This document shows positions 8,541 to 18,041 of a stretch of 31,078 nt of DNA, one piece after another. The notes below the pieces were generated by a model that saw nothing but the letters and a program-made list of their open reading frames with translations, did no database searches and was not told where the DNA came from. This stretch comes from Treponema sp. Lineage in GTDB: Bacteria > Spirochaetota > Spirochaetia > Treponematales > Treponemataceae. Positions within the stretch are counted from its first letter, which is position 1, and each line of letters opens with the position of its first letter. The position numbers and the translations under genes were made by a program. The stretch is from the NCBI GenBank assembly GCA_024400915.1, contig JAKSLX010000026.1:1-31078 (forward strand), given 5' to 3'.

Positions 8541-8577
8541 AAAACCTGGTGCAGGAATGCATCAGGTTTTACTGTTT
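8541..8577 (+). terminator. Rho-independent terminator of flgJ
   Basis: Arms at 8541-8552 and 8559-8570 form a 12-bp stem with one G-U pair and a 6-base loop. The U-rich tail begins inside the right arm and continues as ACTGTTTTT. It lies 24 bp after the flgJ stop. Confidence 0.82.
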
Positions 8578-8580
8578 TTA

Positions 8581-8604
8581 GGGGTCTGTCCCCGTTGTTG
8601 GGGG
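8581..8604. repeat. REP-like short palindrome with mutually exclusive hairpins
   Basis: GGGGTCTGTCCCC (8581-8593) can fold as a 4-bp G/C hairpin. The same CCCC can instead pair with the GGGG after GTTGTT (8590-8603). The GGGGTCTGTCCCC core resembles short dispersed palindromes found in many bacterial genomes, some linked with REP-associated (Y1) transposases. Its repeat nature cannot be shown from this single copy. Confidence 0.5.
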
Positions 8605-8635
8605 AATAACGGATGCTTAGTTTTTTTATTTATTT

Positions 8636-8651
8636 TGGCAACCGGTTGCCA
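8636..8651. promoter_or_regulatory. LacI-family operator overlapping the xylB -35 box
   Basis: TGGCAACCGGTTGCCA is a perfect 16-bp palindrome with a central CG, the typical form of a LacI/GalR-family operator. Its right half supplies the promoter's -35 hexamer, so a bound repressor would exclude RNA polymerase. The sequence differs from the LacI boxes at 20008-20031, so a different regulator is expected. Confidence 0.85.
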
Positions 8652-8674
8652 TTCTGTGGTTTAGGGTATATAAT
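8646..8674 (+). promoter_or_regulatory. Promoter of xylB
   Basis: TTGCCA (8646-8651), a 17-bp spacer and TATAAT (8669-8674). The start is expected near 8681. GGAGG at 8712-8716 then precedes the ATG at 8723. Confidence 0.85.
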
Positions 8675-8722
8675 CTAAATATTAAATTTCTACTATATAT
8701 ATTTCCATTTTGGAGGAATTCT

Positions 8723-10207
8723 ATGAAAACTGTTGCTGGCATCGACCTTGGAACACAGAGTATGAAAGTCGTAATCTATGATTACGAAAAAAAGGAAATC
8801 ATTGAAAAGGCTTCGTGCCCAATGGATTTGATTTCAGAAGCAGACGGAACCCGCGAGCAGACAACTGAATGGTTCGACAAGGGACTTGAAGTTTGTTTCG
8901 GAAAGCTTTCTGCAGAAAACAAAAAGACAATCGAAGCTATCGGTGTTTCTGGACAGCAGCACGGTTTTGTACCTCTTGATAAGGATGGAAAGCCTTTATA
9001 TAACATCAAGCTTTGGTGCGATACATCAACAGCCGAAGAATGCAAGATTATTACAGAAGCTGCAGGTGGCGATGCTGCCGTAGTTGATGCCCTTGGCAAC
9101 CTTATGCTTACAGGTTTTACAGCTCCAAAGATCCTCTGGCTTAAGAGAAATAAGCCTGATGCATTCAAGGCACTCACATACATCATGCTTCCACACGATT
9201 ACCTTAACTGGAAGCTTACTGGTGAATACGTAATGGAATACGGTGATTCATCTGGAACAGCATTGTTCGATTCAAAGAACCGCTGCTGGTCAAAGAAAAT
9301 CTGTGACATCATCGATCCTTCATTGATGGACAAGCTTCCAAAGCTCATTGAAGCACATGAAGCTGCAGGAAAAGTTTCTGCTGAAGCTGCAAAGGCTTAT
9401 GGAATCCCAGAAGGCATTCCAGTTTCTGCTGGTGGTGGAGACAACATGATGGGTGCTGTCGGTACAGGTACTGTTGCAGACGGCTTCCTTACAATGTCTA
9501 TGGGTACATCTGGTACACTTTATGGATATTCAGACAAGCCGATCGCTGACCCTGCAAACGGTCTTTCTGGTTTCTGTTCTTCTACAGGCGGATGGCTTCC
9601 ACTTCTTTGTACAATGAACTGTACAGTTTCTACAGAATTCATCCGTGGTCTTTTCGGCCTTGAAGTAAAGGAACTTGATGGAGTTGCATCTAAGGCTCCA
9701 TGCGGATCAGAAGGAGTTCTTGTAATTCCATTCTTCAACGGTGAAAGAACTCCAAACCTTCCAAACGGTCGTGCAAGCATCACTGGCATGACAACAGCTA
9801 ATACAAGCCGCGAAAACATCTGCCGTGCCGCAATGGAATCTTCTGTGTTTGCAATGCGCGGTGGTCTTGATGCATTCCGCAAGCTTGGTTTCCAGCCAAA
9901 GGAAATCCGTCTTATTGGTGGTGGTTCAAAGTCAGCACTCTGGCGTCAGATTGCAGCAGATGTCATGAATCTTCCAATCCGTGTTCCTGCTCTTGATGAA
10001 GCTGCCGCCCTTGGTGGAGCAGTTCAGGCTTTGTGGTGCCTTAAGAGCATGAATGGAAAGTCTGACATTGCAGCCCTCTGTGCAGAACACATCAAGCTTG
10101 ACGAATCAAAGAACGCAGATCCAATCGCTGAAAATGTTGCAGCTTACGATAAGGCTTATGCTGAATACCAGAAGATGGTAGATACAGTTGCACCACTGTA
10201 CAAATAA
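8723..10207 (+). CDS. xylB: Xylulokinase (FGGY-family carbohydrate kinase)
   Basis: The 494-residue protein is an FGGY sugar kinase, most like xylulokinase, which phosphorylates D-xylulose to D-xylulose 5-phosphate for the pentose phosphate pathway. Visible are the N-terminal phosphate-binding strand GIDLGTQSMK (6-15), SGQQHG (76-81), the sugar-site aspartate D240 in AGGGDNMMG, and the C-terminal ATP-site motif GGGSKSALWRQ. Length matches the family. GGAGG at 8712-8716 fixes the start. The codons favour AAC, AAG and TTC, unlike the AT-rich giant gene downstream, so high expression is likely. It is a single-gene unit with its own LacI-type operator and terminator; no xylose isomerase is nearby. 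Another FGGY substrate cannot be fully excluded. Confidence 0.9.
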   Translation: MKTVAGIDLGTQSMKVVIYDYEKKEIIEKASCPMDLISEADGTREQTTEWFDKGLEVCFGKLSAENKKTIEAIGVSGQQHGFVPLDKDGKPLYNIKLWCDTSTAEECKIITEAAGGDAAVVDALGNLMLTGFTAPKILWLKRNKPDAFKALTYIMLPHDYLNWKLTGEYVMEYGDSSGTALFDSKNRCWSKKICDIIDPSLMDKLPKLIEAHEAAGKVSAEAAKAYGIPEGIPVSAGGGDNMMGAVGTGTVADGFLTMSMGTSGTLYGYSDKPIADPANGLSGFCSSTGGWLPLLCTMNCTVSTEFIRGLFGLEVKELDGVASKAPCGSEGVLVIPFFNGERTPNLPNGRASITGMTTANTSRENICRAAMESSVFAMRGGLDAFRKLGFQPKEIRLIGGGSKSALWRQIAADVMNLPIRVPALDEAAALGGAVQALWCLKSMNGKSDIAALCAEHIKLDESKNADPIAENVAAYDKAYAEYQKMVDTVAPLYK

Positions 10208-10234
10208 GTTTTCATTTGATTTGAAATAATTACT

Positions 10235-10267
10235 GGGGCTGTTCAGAATGGACAGCTCCTTTTTTTT
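10235..10267 (+). terminator. Rho-independent terminator of xylB
   Basis: GGGGCTGTTC (10235-10244), loop AGAAT and GGACAGCTCC (10250-10259) form a 10-bp stem with two G-U pairs, followed by eight T. The stem core recurs in the terminator at 25556-25582. Confidence 0.93.
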
Positions 10268-10376
10268 ACCGAATCTGTTAGTTTTTTTCATCAAAATAAA
10301 TTTATATTGAAAATTTTCCCCCGATTTTAATTGATTTTGTGGACGTCAAAAAAGATTATTTTTTATCTTTTGTTCC

Positions 10377-13300
10377 ATGGGAAAAAGAATTGATTTCATA
10401 ATTTCAGTTTTAATATTCTACTGTTTTTCAATTGAAACTGTTTTTACACAGCAGTTGAATTTAGGCTTTGGATCTGCAATCGAAAAAGGACAGATGCGTC
10501 TGGAGCAATATTTGCAGAAGGCTGATGTTCTCCGGGAAACCCAACGTTGGCAGGATATGGCAAAGGAAGGTGTTTCTGTTGCCATGTGCGAATGGGAAAA
10601 ATACAGTTATCTTGCAGAAGATTCAATTTTAAAAGAAGAGGCATTGGAATATTTTAATTCCCAGGTTGAACAAAGGTTCAGCGAATTTTTGGAAAGAAAA
10701 TTCAACGAAGAAAAGTATTCTGAATTCTATGTTTCCATAAGAGAAGAACTGGAAAAGCTTTCAAAGGAACTTGAAGAAAAAAACAGAGGCAGCGAAATTA
10801 CTGCAGAGGAAGCAAAGGTTCAATGGAATAGGGCAGCCCAAGAACTTATTGATTCCTATCTTCAGGCAAATGAAAATGAAAATAATTCAACTTTGATTTT
10901 TAATGCAAAAATTGCAGCTGAGTCCATAGGAAATACCCTTATACTTAATGAACTGTTTGATCGGGAATCTCTTAAAGTAATGTCTGATGCGGATTCTGCT
11001 TCTGTTATAGCAAATGAACTTGCGGAATCCATCCAAAAAAAGACTGATTCAATAGTTGAAAATTTATTTGCTGGCATTGAAAGAGACATTTCAGTAGATG
11101 AAAAAGAAACTATGAAATTTGTTGATGAAAACTGGATTGGCAAATTTGAAAACGAAATGGGGAAAGCTCTTGTGTCCTGGGAAGAAGCGGAAAAACAGTT
11201 TCTTGAAAAAATGGTGGTCTGGGAAGAAAATGCACGGGAGACTTATTCTTCAGGAATTGAAAAGTGGCAGAGTGCCTATGAAGAATTTCTATTGAAAAAA
11301 GAAAACTGGAAAAAAGATATTTCGGCAAGAATTGAAAATGCTCGGACAGAAATAATTTCCATTGGTCATGGATATATGGATGAAGTTGCATCCAGTCTGA
11401 TGGAGTACGAAGATTTTCTTAATAAAAAAAATGACTCCTATTATGAAATCTATAATCTTCAGAAAGAAACTTATACACAGGTCAGAGAGCTTATAAAGTT
11501 CTACAAGGAAAATGCAGAGAGCTGGATTTCCATCTGGAAGGATCAGTTTATGGAATTTTACCAGTATTGCAGAAATAAAAATCCGTCGGAAAACTATTAT
11601 GATTTATATGAACTGATAAACAATGATAAAATTGATGCAGGAAAAATAGACAGCAATTATGTTTCAAAAATTTCAGATCAGATAAATAAAATGAATACAC
11701 TTGCCTCAGACTATGATGCCATTGAAAAAATAGAGGCAGGCGGAAAAGATATTGTTTATTTCTTAAACGGAATAGCTGCAAATAAAAATACTGAAAAATA
11801 CATGTCCGGTGAAATTCTCTCTCTTTCTGAAAAAATCCTTGAGGATTATTACACTCAGGAGGATCTGGAACTGAGCAAGGCAAAATTTCATCTTGATGAA
11901 ATAAAACGGGAATATGAAATTGCCCTTGCTGTTTACAATTATGCTTTAAGTACGGGGAACCAGACTGAAAATGCAATGGACAGTGAACTGAATCTTAAGT
12001 CTGCCCTTGAAGAACTTGAGTTAGCCCAAAAAATCCATGAAAAAAAAGCTTTGGAATTGGAACAGGAATTCAAGAAAAAAACTGAAAGCATAAAAAAAGA
12101 AATTGAAAACAATTCATCGGACTTGGATTATGTTTCTCAGAAACTTGAAGAACTTTCTCTGCTTAATGTTAATCATTCAAAGGCGATTAAGGAACTTAAT
12201 GACGAAAATGTAAGGCTTGAAAAATTAAGACTCAATGTTAGGAAGTCAGAAGCAATATATGATTTTGGAACAAGTATTTACCTTGATAAAGAGGATGCTT
12301 TTAAAAATCTTATGGAAGTTAAGGATGAACTTGAATCTGCAGAAAATTCTGTACGCATTCTTGAAGAAAAAAAGAAAAACAGTGCTAACCTTGAGGCTGA
12401 TGCAGCGATTGTCAAAATCCAGGAATTGAAGGAAAGGGAAGAATTGTATATAGCTTCCTCAATGATTCTTGAGACTGCCTTGGAAAAACTTGAGTCCTAC
12501 AAAATTAATGTTTGCGATGTTGAAAATGAAATTTTTGTAAAACGACATGAACTAGTTGGTGCTGTAAGATCTGCACCTGAATTTTCTGGAAAATATGAAC
12601 TAGTTAGAATTTCATCAGATGAAAATGGAAATTTCATTATTGGCCTTGACCTGAACGGCATGTCAGGTTATGACCTAAAAAGAATTACAGAATTTTTTGA
12701 GGCTGCTGATGTTGTAAAGGAAAATTCAGTCAGGGAAAATGACTTCTATTCTCATGCAGAAGAAGATCTTTTCCAATGGACTTCAAAAATGCTTTCTCAT
12801 TTGGATTACTTTGATGATGTGGTCCTAGCAGCTTTATATTATGTAAGTCTTAATGGATACCTTGATGATGTTGATGGACAAAATATAAACCCATTGAATC
12901 GAAACAATACAAAATATGTCCTTGAAAATGTTGATCCAGATGACACTTTGGGCTCCATTGGTTTATACAATAGTTACAGAAGGGAAAGTCTTGAAGAAGC
13001 CGTTAGAAGAGTTCAAAGTCATTCCGGATGGGAAAGTGATGTTGCCCGCTGCATTCTCTATAAAGATACAGACAGCCTTCTTGGAAAATACATTGACCGT
13101 ATAGAAACTTATGCAATGAACATTGTTGCATACGACAAAATGTATGATGAATATGAATACAAAAGAGATGACCATACATTTTTTCCAGGTTTTTTTGGAC
13201 ATAAATTCATGGACAGTGACGGTAAGCTTGCAGACTCCTGCATGGATAAAATGTCTGATTTAAAAAGCCAGGCGGAGTTAAACCTTAAGGATATAAAAAA

Positions 13301-16300
13301 TAAGATGCAGGAAGAATATATGGCTTATGAGGCTGTCATTGATGCATTGAATTCCCCTTTGTGTCTGCTGAATGAGTTTTTATATAACAGTAAAGAACCA
13401 CTTTCTGAATCTTTAAGTCCAAAAGATTTTAAAATTCTTGCGGAAAGAATTTATGCAGGCTCCGGCGGAAAAGTTGATGAAGCAATATTCAATAGTATTG
13501 TGAAGAAATATTCTAATACCATTTCAGGTTCCAATATTATCGCCGCATTGAATGAAATTAATGAAAGTGTCCTTGAGCAAAAGCAAAAATCGTACGATGA
13601 AGTTTTAAAATTTTCAGAAACTGATGAACATATTTTAGAGTCAGCAATTCAAATGTATGGAGAGTTGATTTCTAAAAATTCAGATAAAATTGATTACAAT
13701 AAATCATTGGAAGGTTTTTATGGAAATCTTTTTGATTCTCTTGCCGGTGTCGTCATAAGTGAATCCAAAAAAGTTTCAGAATCACAATATGCTGATTATT
13801 CCAATGAGCTAGATGAAACAATAAAAGCTCTTGAACGTAATCTCTACAGAAAATATGAAGAGGTTTGCAGGATAGAAAAGTATTCCGAGGATAAATGGAA
13901 AAAAGCTGATGAAAATTTTATGTCTGAATGGAATCTTTGGGTTAGAAATTTTCAGGATGAATATGATGATAAACTTTCCCTTTGGAATGAAACTTACAGT
14001 AAGTTTATAGAAGACAGGCAAGATTACATTTCAAGAAATTATCTTGAACAAACAACAACGGCTTTGAATTCTCAAATGACAGTTGCAGATATTAAGTACA
14101 TGGGTGATTATGCAGATTATTATGGATGCAATGAAAAAATTCAGAAAGCAATTGATTCTTTTAATCTTGCTACCAATGCTTTTTCCATAAGTGACAGGAG
14201 AAACTATGACAATGATTACCTTATTGAGACTGAAATCCTTCAGAATAAAATTCTTGCAGAACAAAAGGATGTGGCAGCAAAACAGTCGGCTTATACTGCA
14301 TATAATTTGCTTGAAAAACAAAAAAAGGAAGGCCTTGATAAAATAATAGAATTGAATTTAGCCCAAAGAGAATGGGAAATTGAGCTTGTAAGAAATAAAG
14401 GCTATTCTGTGACTGGAAACGAAATCAACCGAAGGGTAACAAAAGGCTGCACTCTATTTAGTGTCCTTTATCAAAATCAGTCCGTTCACATGTATAGGGA
14501 TTTTACACCTGAAGAATTTCTGCTTACGGTAAATCTTTCTTCCGTAAACAATTTGAGTGAAGAAGCAGTTAAAAATTTAATCGCTTCGGCTTATGAAGAA
14601 TATATGCAATGGGAAAAGAAAATTTTCGGTACGGAAAATTCAGATGGAGATTTTCAAAAATATCTTGGTGATGTCCCTGAGCTTAAATCTGATGTGGATA
14701 TAAATAATGACAGTAAGGAAAATAGTTTTTCGTTTATAAATAAAGGAGAAATTACTTTGATCCTTATGGATCTTCAATGGAACAGCCTTGAAGAAAGGGC
14801 TGGATATGAAGATTTTAACAAGCCTGCCTGGGATCAGAAAATTTCAGATGCGTCTTGGGCACCGACTCTAAGGACAACAACTACAATTGCAGCGGCTGTT
14901 GCGGCTTCCGTTGCTTCCTGCGGTGCACTTTCTGCAGGTGCCTCCGTTTATACTGCGGCTGCTTTATCCAGTGCTGTAACCTTGTCCAATGAAATTAGTT
15001 TTGCAGCTTTGGATCTTTATGGTGGCTACAAAAGTCCAGTAGAAATTGGAAAATCCCTTGCATCCTCAGCAGTTTCCAGCGCCATAGGGATAGCGACTGC
15101 TGGAGTTGGTGACAAGATTTCTTCTATTGAGTCCGCCGCTGGAAAAATTGGAGCTTCCGCCTTGTATCAGGGAGGTAAGGTTGCTTTAAATATTTCTGCT
15201 GATGCTTATATCAAGAATGATTTTAATTTTGATGATACCTTGGATTCCATAATGGAAAAAGCTGCCTATGCTAAAACTATTGCAGGCATTATATATGGTT
15301 CCATTTCTACTGGACTTGATGAATTCAATCTTGATTATAATGGACAGAAAGTAAGTGGATTTAGTTCGGACAACATTTCAAGTATCAGGAGTTTTGATTC
15401 CTTTGTAGGGGAAACTGCATCCACAATTTTTGAGTATGGATATACAGGGGAAACAAGTTTGAATCTTGCATCAATAAATGGTGTTGGGCTTTGGGAATTA
15501 AAAATAAGTGACGATGGATTTGAAGGTCAGGTAGGAATGAACGGGCAGAATGTTGGTCTTAATCGAATTGCTTCTGCTGTTTCTGGACTAAAGGATATAA
15601 AGGAAAATTATAAAATTGAAAATTTTTCTAAGGACAATTCGAATCTTGCTTCTGCTTTGCGAATGCAGTATGGCTTTGGAAATGAGGAAGCAAAAAAACA
15701 GCTGCAAGATATTCTTGATGGACAGGTTCTCCTTAAGGCTTCTGAAAGCGGCTATGAAAATCAGGTTGCAAAATCAATTTTAGAAAATGGAAAGAAAGTT
15801 ATAGAAGTAGGTTTGGATTCACTGGAATCAGATTATAAGAATCTAGGTTTCGTACTTCAGCATGAGGCCATGCGAAACGGTATAGATGACGGTTTTGAAA
15901 AACAGATTATAGAAACGGTTTCAAGTGTTTTAAGTCACACAGCAATGGTTAAGGTAATGGCAAATGATCCTCTCTATGCAGAAGAAATCTCTGAGTTCAT
16001 AAAGTGCAACGGAAATATTTCTAAAGACATAGGTGCTCTTGAAAATCTAATGGATTATGGACTTTTAGGTTATACAGATTATGTTTTTGAAAACTATGAT
16101 GTTTCCCAGGATTATTGGAGACTCACTTGGAACGGTCAGCTGATAAATGATGGCCAGGGATATCTTAAGGATGAAAACGGGCTCTATGTAAACAGCGATG
16201 GTACTCACACTGAGCAATTGACTTCAAAAACTCTTGGATCAAATGGGATTGAATCAGGTCTTTTGAACATCATAGCTAATTCCAGCAACAGGGCTTATTC

Positions 16301-17237
16301 CAGCTTTAGTGATGAAGAAGTTCATGTAGCCCAAAAACTTATGATGGATTCTGGAATGACTCCTTCCAATCCGCAAAGTTACTTCAGGGAGTACAATTGG
16401 GGAACGAATTATAAGGGTCAAAAACTCAACATGTATGATTTTATGGGTGCTGCCGGAAAAAAAGTTAATGATGAAATCTTTAATCTGAGGTATAATAATT
16501 TTGCTGATCTAGTTCTTGCCCAAAGATATGGAGTTGACCTTGGGTATACTAAAGATGCAGCGGATCTTGCCATTCCGGGAGAACTTCTTGGAAAATTTGT
16601 GGATCTTGTTAATACTCATGGAAGGGAAACAAAAAATGGGCAGGAACTGATTGAAAAATATAAATTTGAAATTGAGAATTCAGATGGCTCCGTAACATCC
16701 CTTTATAAAATTACAAAGGATAATCCTTATCTTGGAAAACTTCTTGGGCAGCATGATTTTAACAGTTATTATAATGCCCAAAATGATTATTATATAAATG
16801 ATGTTATTGACGGATCTGGTTGTAATTTTATGTCAACCATTGCAATTCCACAGCTTTTGACCGGAAATATTTTTGATAAGAATGATGTCATTGATATATG
16901 GGAAGATGCAATCAATACAAATATTAGTGGTAAAGATGATAGTTTTATTAGTTTAGTTGATCCTTTAAAAGCCTATGTCGAAGATAGGAATAAACTTGTA
17001 CAAAAGGCAATGGAAAAGCTTAACCTGGATTCTTTCTATACGACCTACTATCCTTTAAGAAAAAGTGACGTGTATGTCAATGACAGGATAGGTTTTTATA
17101 AAAAGAAGGCTAACGGAGATCTTTATCCCTATCACTTTACGGTTGGAGATAAAGAAGGAAATGTTGTGTTCAATCCAGGCTATGGTCTTACGGACATAAA
17201 GAAAATGGATAAAATATTTGTAGGAGAAAAAAAATGA
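10377..17237 (+). CDS. Giant secreted helical protein with possible C-terminal cysteine-peptidase domain
   Basis: I do not recognise a named family for this 2286-residue protein. A hydrophobic signal peptide (about 1-25) implies export. Residues 30-1480 are mainly charged coiled-coil-like helix with tryptophans at regular spacing (W58/W73; W268/W282/W297/W311; W1174/W1188/W1203; steps of 14-15). A hydrophobic Ala/Ser/Gly-rich stretch follows (about 1499-1580). The last 150 residues show SGCNFMS (C2149), PYHFTVGD (H2253) and VFNPGYG (N2266), an order and spacing like the Cys-His-Asn of papain-fold peptidases. Spirochaetes are known to make very long secreted proteins of unknown role. Codons are more AT-rich than in xylB. 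No Shine-Dalgarno is seen. It overlaps the SH3-protein gene by 4 bp. The reading frame is certain; function is not. Confidence 0.88.
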   Translation: MGKRIDFIISVLIFYCFSIETVFTQQLNLGFGSAIEKGQMRLEQYLQKADVLRETQRWQDMAKEGVSVAMCEWEKYSYLAEDSILKEEALEYFNSQVEQRFSEFLERKFNEEKYSEFYVSIREELEKLSKELEEKNRGSEITAEEAKVQWNRAAQELIDSYLQANENENNSTLIFNAKIAAESIGNTLILNELFDRESLKVMSDADSASVIANELAESIQKKTDSIVENLFAGIERDISVDEKETMKFVDENWIGKFENEMGKALVSWEEAEKQFLEKMVVWEENARETYSSGIEKWQSAYEEFLLKKENWKKDISARIENARTEIISIGHGYMDEVASSLMEYEDFLNKKNDSYYEIYNLQKETYTQVRELIKFYKENAESWISIWKDQFMEFYQYCRNKNPSENYYDLYELINNDKIDAGKIDSNYVSKISDQINKMNTLASDYDAIEKIEAGGKDIVYFLNGIAANKNTEKYMSGEILSLSEKILEDYYTQEDLELSKAKFHLDEIKREYEIALAVYNYALSTGNQTENAMDSELNLKSALEELELAQKIHEKKALELEQEFKKKTESIKKEIENNSSDLDYVSQKLEELSLLNVNHSKAIKELNDENVRLEKLRLNVRKSEAIYDFGTSIYLDKEDAFKNLMEVKDELESAENSVRILEEKKKNSANLEADAAIVKIQELKEREELYIASSMILETALEKLESYKINVCDVENEIFVKRHELVGAVRSAPEFSGKYELVRISSDENGNFIIGLDLNGMSGYDLKRITEFFEAADVVKENSVRENDFYSHAEEDLFQWTSKMLSHLDYFDDVVLAALYYVSLNGYLDDVDGQNINPLNRNNTKYVLENVDPDDTLGSIGLYNSYRRESLEEAVRRVQSHSGWESDVARCILYKDTDSLLGKYIDRIETYAMNIVAYDKMYDEYEYKRDDHTFFPGFFGHKFMDSDGKLADSCMDKMSDLKSQAELNLKDIKNKMQEEYMAYEAVIDALNSPLCLLNEFLYNSKEPLSESLSPKDFKILAERIYAGSGGKVDEAIFNSIVKKYSNTISGSNIIAALNEINESVLEQKQKSYDEVLKFSETDEHILESAIQMYGELISKNSDKIDYNKSLEGFYGNLFDSLAGVVISESKKVSESQYADYSNELDETIKALERNLYRKYEEVCRIEKYSEDKWKKADENFMSEWNLWVRNFQDEYDDKLSLWNETYSKFIEDRQDYISRNYLEQTTTALNSQMTVADIKYMGDYADYYGCNEKIQKAIDSFNLATNAFSISDRRNYDNDYLIETEILQNKILAEQKDVAAKQSAYTAYNLLEKQKKEGLDKIIELNLAQREWEIELVRNKGYSVTGNEINRRVTKGCTLFSVLYQNQSVHMYRDFTPEEFLLTVNLSSVNNLSEEAVKNLIASAYEEYMQWEKKIFGTENSDGDFQKYLGDVPELKSDVDINNDSKENSFSFINKGEITLILMDLQWNSLEERAGYEDFNKPAWDQKISDASWAPTLRTTTTIAAAVAASVASCGALSAGASVYTAAALSSAVTLSNEISFAALDLYGGYKSPVEIGKSLASSAVSSAIGIATAGVGDKISSIESAAGKIGASALYQGGKVALNISADAYIKNDFNFDDTLDSIMEKAAYAKTIAGIIYGSISTGLDEFNLDYNGQKVSGFSSDNISSIRSFDSFVGETASTIFEYGYTGETSLNLASINGVGLWELKISDDGFEGQVGMNGQNVGLNRIASAVSGLKDIKENYKIENFSKDNSNLASALRMQYGFGNEEAKKQLQDILDGQVLLKASESGYENQVAKSILENGKKVIEVGLDSLESDYKNLGFVLQHEAMRNGIDDGFEKQIIETVSSVLSHTAMVKVMANDPLYAEEISEFIKCNGNISKDIGALENLMDYGLLGYTDYVFENYDVSQDYWRLTWNGQLINDGQGYLKDENGLYVNSDGTHTEQLTSKTLGSNGIESGLLNIIANSSNRAYSSFSDEEVHVAQKLMMDSGMTPSNPQSYFREYNWGTNYKGQKLNMYDFMGAAGKKVNDEIFNLRYNNFADLVLAQRYGVDLGYTKDAADLAIPGELLGKFVDLVNTHGRETKNGQELIEKYKFEIENSDGSVTSLYKITKDNPYLGKLLGQHDFNSYYNAQNDYYINDVIDGSGCNFMSTIAIPQLLTGNIFDKNDVIDIWEDAINTNISGKDDSFISLVDPLKAYVEDRNKLVQKAMEKLNLDSFYTTYYPLRKSDVYVNDRIGFYKKKANGDLYPYHFTVGDKEGNVVFNPGYGLTDIKKMDKIFVGEKK

Positions 17238-17995
17238 AAAAAAGTGTTATGTGTCTGTTCCTGCTGTTTATTGCTGGAATCCTATTAGCGGAAGAGGATA
17301 TTTTTAAGGACAATGGAAAGCTCCTTGAAAGAACTGAAAGCGGAGATCAGATAACGGAATTGAGAAAATTTGAAATTAGAAATTTCAAGGCTGGAGATAA
17401 CTTGGCCGGAAGAAGCAATATATATGAAAGCCATAATAAAAATAAAATTATAGGTCAATTAAAATGGTATGAGGAATTGATTAATGTTCATAAAATATAT
17501 GTAGTAAAAGATGTTAAAAATGCTGGAAATAAAAGGAATGGACCAAAGGGAGAATTGTGGTTTGAAATATCATCAAAATCCATAAAGGGATGGCTTTGCT
17601 ATTCTTCACGAAACTACTGGGATTTTTTCAAAAATGAAAACTACACATATCTTGAAACTATAAAAAAGGGCGATAAAGACTGGACTATAAAAAAACTAGA
17701 ACAGCGCATTGCCTATATGGTTGATTACATAACTGTAATGGATGCTCCTGGCATTGTTGGAAAAATCATAGGATCCATTAATGGACGGGAGGGTTCCTCA
17801 GATACCATGTATGCCATTACTGAAGAAAGAGAAAAAGTAGACGGGGATACAGACCATTGGATAAAAATTCGCTATGATAAAGATAATAATAAGTACGGCT
17901 GGATACACGGTTCTAAAGTTTATGTGGAACGCGGTGGACCTAAATATTTAAGGCCTGAAGATGAAATAGAATTCTTGCTGGGGGATCAGGCTTAA
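17234..17995 (+). CDS. Secreted protein with two SH3-like domains
   Basis: The 253-residue protein has a signal peptide (about 1-19, ending LLAEE). Two bacterial SH3-like segments follow. The first (about 50-125) runs through GDNLAGRSNIYES and LWFEISS to GWLCYSS. The second (about 155-235) runs through VMDAPGIVGKIIG and HWIKIRYD to YGWIHGSKVYVERG. Such domains often bind cell-wall peptides or partner proteins in the periplasm. Its ATG overlaps the giant gene's stop, so the two are translationally coupled, and the product is probably a partner of the giant protein: anchor, chaperone or inhibitor. Which of these cannot be told from sequence. It is followed after 46 bp by the nucleotidase gene. 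Confidence 0.87.
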   Translation: MKKSVMCLFLLFIAGILLAEEDIFKDNGKLLERTESGDQITELRKFEIRNFKAGDNLAGRSNIYESHNKNKIIGQLKWYEELINVHKIYVVKDVKNAGNKRNGPKGELWFEISSKSIKGWLCYSSRNYWDFFKNENYTYLETIKKGDKDWTIKKLEQRIAYMVDYITVMDAPGIVGKIIGSINGREGSSDTMYAITEEREKVDGDTDHWIKIRYDKDNNKYGWIHGSKVYVERGGPKYLRPEDEIEFLLGDQA

Positions 17996-18041
17996 GGCTT
18001 TTCTTCCTGCAAAATGAACATAAGGAATGGAGTTACTTTTT

